Shown here piece by piece: positions 59,524 through 64,000 of a DNA stretch of 64,000 bases (position 1 is its first letter; each line of letters opens with the position of its first letter). Source of the DNA: Agromyces sp. G08B096 (lineage in GTDB: Bacteria; Actinomycetota; Actinomycetes; Actinomycetales; Microbacteriaceae); assembly GCF_040267705.1 (NCBI RefSeq), contig NZ_CP158374.1, positions 186,001 to 250,000 on the forward strand, in the 5' to 3' direction. A program made the position numbers and the translations under genes. The notes under the pieces were generated by a model. That model was not told the origin of the DNA. It saw nothing but the letters and a program-made list of their open reading frames with translations, and did no database searches.

Positions 59524-59984
59524 CAGCGTTCCGCCGCGTCGAGGTGCTCGCCGAGGAGGTCGAACGCCGAGTTCCAGCCGTCGTAGACGTCCTCGTCGCC
59601 GGGCGCCGCGTCGATGCCGACGAGGTGGAACAGCATCTCGGTGCGGTGGCCGTCGAGCTCGCGGAGGGTGACGGTGATGAGCGGTGCCTCGTCGTCGGCG
59701 TCGCCCGGCGATCCCCACGTGAAGACGAGCCGCTCGGGCGGCGTCACCTCCCGGTAGACGCCGGAGGTCGGGTACTCCCGGCCGTCGGGTCCGACCATCG
59801 TGTAGGCATAGCGTCCGCCGGCGCGAGCGTCGACGGAGACGGTGCCGGCCTTGATCCACACGTCGCGCGGATGCCACCACTCGGCGGCGTCGGCCGTCTC
59901 GGTCCACGCGCGCCAGACCAGCTCGCGGGGCGCGTCGAAGATGCGGGTGATGGTGAACTGCGCGGTCGCGGTGCGCTCGGTCAT
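59523..59984 (-). CDS. SRPBCC (AHSA1-like) protein
   Basis: A 153-residue START/Bet-v-1-fold protein. It has FTITRIFDAPRELVWRAWTETADAAEWWHP at the start and FTWGSPGDADDEAPLITVTLRELDGHRTEMLFHL in the core, ending with GWNSAFDLLGEHLDA. The family binds hydrophobic ligands. It overlaps arsR by four bases. The ArsR-SRPBCC pairing is common in actinobacteria. Confidence 0.9.
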   Translation of the reverse strand: MTERTATAQFTITRIFDAPRELVWRAWTETADAAEWWHPRDVWIKAGTVSVDARAGGRYAYTMVGPDGREYPTSGVYREVTPPERLVFTWGSPGDADDEAPLITVTLRELDGHRTEMLFHLVGIDAAPGDEDVYDGWNSAFDLLGEHLDAAER

Positions 59985-60319
59985 GAGGATTCCCCCTTCA
60001 GTCGGCGGAGGTGCTCGTCGAGCAGGTCGAACCGCTCGTTCCACTCGCCGCGGTGGCGCTCCACCCACTCGGATGCCTCGTCCAGCGGCTCGGTGCGCAG
60101 GGTGCAGGTGCGCCACTGCGCGTGGGCGGTGCGCTCGATCAGGCCGGCGCGTTCCAGCACGTTGAGGTGCTGCGAGATCGCGGGTCGGCTCATCGCGAAC
60201 GGCTCGGCGAGCTCGCCGACGGTGGCCGGCCCGGCGGCGAGGCGCGAGAGCATCGCGCGCCGTGTCGGGTCGGCGAGGGCCTGGAAGACCAGGCTGAGCC
60301 CGTCGGTGGCACCACCCAT
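59981..60319 (-). CDS. ArsR-family winged-helix repressor
   Basis: A 112-residue repressor. The helix-turn-helix is FQALADPTRRAMLSRLAAGPATVGELAEPFAMSRPAISQHLNVLERAGLIERT. It lacks the cysteine metal box, so it probably senses an organic ligand rather than metal. AAGGAG precedes the ATG. A 15-bp inverted repeat upstream is the likely operator. It controls the downstream SRPBCC and RibD-like genes. Confidence 0.9.
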   Translation of the reverse strand: MGGATDGLSLVFQALADPTRRAMLSRLAAGPATVGELAEPFAMSRPAISQHLNVLERAGLIERTAHAQWRTCTLRTEPLDEASEWVERHRGEWNERFDLLDEHLRRLKGESS

Positions 60320-60344
60320 GTAAGCAACTCCTTATGTAACAGTT

Positions 60345-60359
60345 CGCTTAACCTAAGCG
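60345..60359. promoter_or_regulatory. ArsR operator candidate
   Basis: CGCTTA-ACC-TAAGCG is a perfect 6-3-6 inverted repeat 26 bp before the arsR ATG, in an AT-rich patch. Its position over the likely promoter suggests autorepression. Confidence 0.6.
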
Positions 60360-60428
60360 GATGATGCGGCCGCGTCAAGACCCGCATGCCGATTCGCCGG
60401 ACCGCCCGCGGCGCTACGCTCAGTGCTC

Positions 60429-60971
60429 ATGACCGCCACCGCCGCTCCGGCGAGCACGCCGGGCCCCGACGCATCCGCCCCCAACCTGCGCCTGCGCGAG
60501 CGACCCTTCGACTGGTTCTTCATCGTCGTCTTCTCGCTGTTCACCGTGACCAGCATGATCAGCGACATGCTGCCGACGCTCGGCGTCGACTTCTCCGAGC
60601 CGTCGCCGAACTTCCTCGTCAACGCCAACTGGTGGTACGCGCACGACACCGACCCGCTGTTCATGCACCCGCCCGTCTGGATGCGGATCGTCACCGGGCT
60701 CTCGGCGTTCGTCTACCCGGTCTTCTACGTGCTGCTCGTCATCTCGCTCGTCCGGGGCTGGAACTGGATCCAGCTGCCGAGCGTCATCTACGCGACGATG
60801 ATCGCCTCCATCACGGGCATCATCGTGTTCGGCGTCGAATTCTTCGGCGAGCCCGAATGGGTGACCCCGAACCCGGCGAAATTCCTCGCGTTCAACCTGC
60901 CCTACGTCCTCATCCCGATCCTGCTGCTCATCCGCATGCGCCGGCCGATGCCGTTCACACGGAGGTTCTGA
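60429..60971 (+). CDS. four-helix membrane protein, EXPERA-like
   Basis: A 180-residue integral membrane protein. Four hydrophobic segments lie near residues 25-45, 80-105, 115-135 and 150-170. HPPVWMRIVTGLSAFVYPVFYVLLVISLVRGWNW and the later PYVLIPILLLIRM resemble the EXPERA fold of sterol-isomerase-type proteins, but this is tentative. A TACGCT element lies eight bases before the ATG, suggesting a leaderless start. The function is unknown. Confidence 0.65.
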   Translation: MTATAAPASTPGPDASAPNLRLRERPFDWFFIVVFSLFTVTSMISDMLPTLGVDFSEPSPNFLVNANWWYAHDTDPLFMHPPVWMRIVTGLSAFVYPVFYVLLVISLVRGWNWIQLPSVIYATMIASITGIIVFGVEFFGEPEWVTPNPAKFLAFNLPYVLIPILLLIRMRRPMPFTRRF

Positions 60972-61021
60972 ACCCGGCCCGACGCCACGACCCGACGCGC
61001 CGACCTGACGCGTCGACGCGC

Positions 61022-61059
61022 CGAACGGCCTCCCGCTCCGTCGAGCGGGAGGCCGTTCG
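61022..61059. terminator. bidirectional hairpin terminator
   Basis: A perfect 17-bp stem (CGAACGGCCTCCCGCTC and its complement) with a CGTC loop fills the gap between two convergent genes. It is one of the strongest hairpins in the window. Confidence 0.85.
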
Positions 61060-61094
61060 TGCGCGGGTCCGCAATGCTCGCGGGCCCGTCGCGC

Positions 61095-62720
61095 TCAGCG
61101 CCGGAAGTGCGAGCCCAACCGGTCGGCCGTGCGCTCGGCCGCCGTCGGCGAGGCCTTCGCCGTGCCGTTGACCGCGCTCGTGCTCATCGCGTAGGTGAGC
61201 ACCGCGTGCGCGATGGCGTCCGACATCTCGTCGAGGGCGATGGTGTTGATGTTGCCCTCGAGCGCCCCGCCGTAGGCGGCGTCGAGCGCCGCGTACAGCT
61301 CGGCGTCGGCTCCGTCGCCCACCGGGTCGAGACTGTCGCACGCCTGGTGGTAGCACGGGTCGTACGACACCGGCTCGCCCTCGAAGGTCGCGAGACCGCC
61401 GTACCAGGCGACCTGCTCAGCCGTCTTCGCGTCCTCGGCCCCGGTGAAGAGCCCGCCCGCCGGAATGCCGGCCGTGATGAACGCGTCGTAGTCCGACCGG
61501 CCGTCGAAGGCCGTGGGCTCCGACACGAGCCCCTGCGAGGCGAAGTAGTCGGTGAAGAGCCGCTCGATGCCGCCGCTGCCGTTCGGGCCGGTGCTGCCGA
61601 ACGCCGAGCCGTCGCCGTCGTAGACGAACCGCGCGAAGTTGGGCGAGGCCACCATGTCGAAGTTCAGGTACAGCGAGATGTCCTTCGTGGCCCGCTTGTC
61701 GAGCGAGTCGACGTAGGTCTGCGAACCGACGAGGCCCGCTTCCTCCGCGCCCCACCAGGCGAAGCGCACCGTGTTGCGCGGCTCGATGCCGAGCTCGGCC
61801 ATCTGCAGCGCGATCTCGAGCAGGGCCGCCGATCCCGAGCCGTTGTCGTTGATGCCGGCGCCGTCGGGCACCGAGTCGAGGTGGGCGCCGGCCATCACCA
61901 CGCGGTCGTCGCGGCCGGTCGGCGTCTCGGCGATCACGTTGGCGGTCGGCACATCGAGCTCGATGAGCGTGTCGGTGGCGAGGTGGATGGTGACCGGTCC
62001 CTCCTCGAGAAGCCCGGCGAGCTCGTCGCCGATCTCGAACGAGGTGCCGACGACCGGCAGGTCGGCGCTGAACTGGTCGCCCAGCGTCGGGTTCAGGGTG
62101 TCGGTGCGGCCCTCCTGGCCCTCGTTGAAGATGATGACGCCCACGGCTCCGGCGTCGAACGCGTTCTGCGCCTTCACCGAGAAATCGCACGTGCCGCGCT
62201 GCACGAGCGCGATGTTGCCCTCCACGAAGTCGGCGAAGTCCTCGGGCTCGCAGCCGCTCGTCGACGAGCCGGCCTCCGGTCCCGGCGGCAGCACGAGGTC
62301 GACCGCCTGGAGTTCGGCGGTGACGTCGCCGCTGCCCGAGTACTCGGCGGTGAAGAAGTCCTCACCGGCGACGTACGCCATCGGGTCGGGCGAGACGCGC
62401 TCGAACACCGGGTCCGAGAGCTCGCGGAACGAGTTGAACAGGAACTCCTGCACGGTCACCTCGTACCCGGCGTCTTCGAGCAGCCCGGCGACGTAGTCGA
62501 CCGAGGCGTCGTAGCCCGGTGTGCCGCTCGCCCGCGTGCCGTCGTTCGCATCGGCGATGTCCTGCAGGGCGGCGAGGTGATCCATCACCCCGTCGACCGT
62601 CACCGCCTCTCGCAACTCCGCCGTGTCGGTCGGGACGGCCGCGTACGCGGGTGCACCGGCCGTGGCGACGAGCGCGGCGGCGCCGATGAACGCCACCGCC
62701 ATCCGTTGGTTGGTCTTCAT
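61095..62720 (-). CDS. secreted M28 aminopeptidase with PA domain
   Basis: A 541-residue exported metallopeptidase. A signal peptide (RMAVAFIGAAALVATAGAPAYA) is followed by a protease-associated (PA) domain around residues 170-250 (GNIALVQRGTCDFSVKAQNAFDAGAVGVIIFNEG). The M28 core has the zinc ligands in AGAHLDSVPDGAGINDNGSG, WWGAEEAGLVGSQ, LNFDMVASP and YHQACDS. It resembles Streptomyces-type leucyl aminopeptidase and would trim peptides made by proteases such as the subtilase. GGGAGAAGAG precedes the ATG at 62720. Confidence 0.92.
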   Translation of the reverse strand: MKTNQRMAVAFIGAAALVATAGAPAYAAVPTDTAELREAVTVDGVMDHLAALQDIADANDGTRASGTPGYDASVDYVAGLLEDAGYEVTVQEFLFNSFRELSDPVFERVSPDPMAYVAGEDFFTAEYSGSGDVTAELQAVDLVLPPGPEAGSSTSGCEPEDFADFVEGNIALVQRGTCDFSVKAQNAFDAGAVGVIIFNEGQEGRTDTLNPTLGDQFSADLPVVGTSFEIGDELAGLLEEGPVTIHLATDTLIELDVPTANVIAETPTGRDDRVVMAGAHLDSVPDGAGINDNGSGSAALLEIALQMAELGIEPRNTVRFAWWGAEEAGLVGSQTYVDSLDKRATKDISLYLNFDMVASPNFARFVYDGDGSAFGSTGPNGSGGIERLFTDYFASQGLVSEPTAFDGRSDYDAFITAGIPAGGLFTGAEDAKTAEQVAWYGGLATFEGEPVSYDPCYHQACDSLDPVGDGADAELYAALDAAYGGALEGNINTIALDEMSDAIAHAVLTYAMSTSAVNGTAKASPTAAERTADRLGSHFRR

Positions 62721-62874
62721 ATCGATCTCTTCTCCCTGCGACTCTGCAGGACCGGGAGATGTGCCCGGACTCGTGGTTCGGGTACCACCGGTCGCGTTCA
62801 GGGTCGTCAGCGGATCCGATGCCGTCAAGGGGTGGATTCTCGGCCGGGAACGTGGCATGGGCCTCGTGCGGCAC

Positions 62875-63573
62875 TCAGATCTTGACGGGGAACGTGGCGA
62901 GCACGACGATGCCGACCGCCGCGACGGCGACCCCGAGTCCGAGCAGGGTCCAGCGCACCCAGGGCTGCAGGTCGCGTTGCGAGATCGCGACGAGGAAGAG
63001 GACGAGCGCGAAGAGCACCGTGAGGATGGAGTAGTCGTCGCCGCGCTGGTTGTTCTGCAGCGCCGCCTCGAACCTCGCGTCGGCGCGGGCGTTCGCGGCG
63101 GCCGCGTCCTCCGCGCCGGGCGGCACGTACTCCGGCATCGCGAACGGCCCCTGCGCCTCGCGGTCGCCGGCGTTCCACGCGTCGAACGCGACCCGGAACT
63201 CCGGGGAGAAGCGCTGCTCGATGTAGCTGGCGAGCGCCGCGTCGCCCCGGTCGGTGGCGAGCACCCACTGCACCCAGATCGCCTGATCGGCGGCGCGGGC
63301 GTCTCGGGCTCCGCTCGCGTGATCGGCGGCCTGCACCCGCGCGCTCGATGCCTGGCTGAAGGCGATCGACATCTCGCCGCCCCACTTCGACGACTGGAAG
63401 CCGCACCATGCGGTGAGCACGGCCACCGCTGACAGCAGGAACACCGCGATCGCATCGACCGTCTGCCGACGCCGGCGAGTCCGGCGCTCGGCGTCGTCGT
63501 CGCGGGCGGGCGCGCCCGGATCGGCGTCCCGGCCGGTGGTGCCGGTCGGTGCGGACTGCGGCGTCTCGGTCAC
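62875..63573 (-). CDS. membrane protein of unknown function
   Basis: A 232-residue protein. One helix lies near residues 38-58 (TVDAIAVFLLSAVAVLTAWCGFQSSKW), then a long exposed segment (ASSARVQAADHASGARDARAADQAIWVQW), then two helices at the C-terminus (YSILTVLFALVLFLVAISQ and LLGLGVAVAAVGIVVLATF). The basic RRTRRRRQT before helix 1 sets the topology. The layout resembles DUF4337-like proteins. The GTG start at 63573 is inferred from composition. Confidence 0.65.
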   Translation of the reverse strand: MTETPQSAPTGTTGRDADPGAPARDDDAERRTRRRRQTVDAIAVFLLSAVAVLTAWCGFQSSKWGGEMSIAFSQASSARVQAADHASGARDARAADQAIWVQWVLATDRGDAALASYIEQRFSPEFRVAFDAWNAGDREAQGPFAMPEYVPPGAEDAAAANARADARFEAALQNNQRGDDYSILTVLFALVLFLVAISQRDLQPWVRWTLLGLGVAVAAVGIVVLATFPVKI

Positions 63574-63649
63574 GCCTCGAGTCTGCCCGAGGCGGCGGGC
63601 CGACGGCGGTTGCGTCGCGCATGTCGTCGTGCGCGTCCCGGCGTCGAGG

Positions 63650-64000
63650 TCAGCCGAGCGGTTCCGTGCGGAGATCGCGCACGTGGTAGAACTCCTGATC
63701 CCAGAGCAGGTACACCAGCCAAGTCGGCAGCAGGTACGACTCCTGCAGGTAGTTCGCCTGGGAGGCATGGATGCTCCACCCCTCGTGCTTCTTGCCCACC
63801 TCGGCACTCATCGCGAGCTCAGGGTCGGGCTGGTGGTCGACGACGAACGCGCCGGTCTCGCCGCCGAACATGGCGAGCGCGGTCGACGGGCTGATCGTGT
63901 AGACGAGGTGGTCGGGACCCCGGTAGGCGCCGTCGGAGGCGGCGACCTCGGCGATCGCGAGCTCGGTGATCTCGCCCATCCGCATGTGGTCGCCGTGACC
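63650..64000 (-). CDS. partial hypothetical protein at the window edge
   Basis: The frame is open to the right edge (GHGDHMRMGEITELAIAEVAASDGAYRGPDHLVYTIS...), so the start lies outside or could be ATG 63985. At least 117 residues are visible, with no signal peptide or membrane helix. The C-terminus reads YLLPTWLVYLLWDQEFYHVRDLRTEPLG. I do not recognise the family. Confidence 0.55.
   Translation of the reverse strand, partial: GHGDHMRMGEITELAIAEVAASDGAYRGPDHLVYTISPSTALAMFGGETGAFVVDHQPDPELAMSAEVGKKHEGWSIHASQANYLQESYLLPTWLVYLLWDQEFYHVRDLRTEPLG

Noticed and set aside
1-64000. tRNA, rRNA, insertion sequence, integrase or attachment site
   Set aside because: No cloverleaf, rRNA stretch, transposase or integrase motif was seen by eye; short or diverged ones could still be missed without a covariance or profile search.

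Overview
The window is high-GC DNA (tight gene packing, many GTG starts, ATGA/GTGA stop-start overlaps, leaderless-looking promoters) and most resembles an actinobacterium of the Microbacteriaceae type. That placement is inferred from protein character and gene order, not from a database search. No rRNA, tRNA, CRISPR array, insertion sequence or phage gene is visible.

Region 1 (1-8.9 kb) holds small metabolic and regulatory modules. They are a zinc alcohol dehydrogenase with a frameshifted PPOX-like gene, an NmrA-like reductase and an epoxide hydrolase divergent from a TetR repressor across two matching palindromes, and a MarR regulator divergent from an MFS exporter.

Region 2 (6.3-18.8 kb) is a carbohydrate locus. 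A Tat-exported glycosidase-like protein diverges from a LacI-FAD oxidoreductase-ABC sugar importer-GH13 glucosidase operon, with three related operator-like sites between them. A nitroreductase and a secreted subtilase follow.

Region 3 (18.8-22 kb) carries two unusual genes: a protein made almost wholly of nine helicase-associated (HA) repeats with no helicase core, and a protein with an HRxDGPA-type motif.

Region 4 (22.2-50.0 kb) is a nearly complete flagellar cluster. flgN-flgK-flgL-fliW lie on the plus strand; csrA, an flhF-like gene, flhA, flhB, fliR, fliQ, fliP, fliO, fliN, fliM, motB, motA, flbD, flgE, flgD, fliK, an NlpC/P60 hydrolase, fliJ, fliI, fliH, fliG, fliF, fliE, flgC, flgB, a fliT-like gene, fliS, fliD, fliC and a FliA-type sigma factor lie on the minus strand. 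I find four copies of a sigma-28-type promoter (CTAAC-[G/C], exactly 15 bp, CCGAyAGT) upstream of fliC, flgB, flbD and fliM, plus a weaker match before flgN. This suggests the local FliA reads most of the cluster. No fliL, flgM, flhG, flgF/flgG or chemotaxis gene is present in the window, and FliM lacks the N-terminal CheY-binding peptide.

Region 5 (50.0-64.0 kb) begins with a divergent sigma-region-2/3-like orphan protein and a small unknown. It continues with a threonine aldolase, a two-gene ABC exporter, an MFS transporter, a NarL-type two-component system, an ArsR-SRPBCC-RibD/DHFR trio, a small membrane protein, a secreted M28 aminopeptidase, an unknown membrane protein and a gene cut by the window edge.

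Across the window the heptamer GGATGCC/GGCATCC recurs, and it forms inverted pairs in at least five non-coding gaps, a possible dispersed hairpin family.
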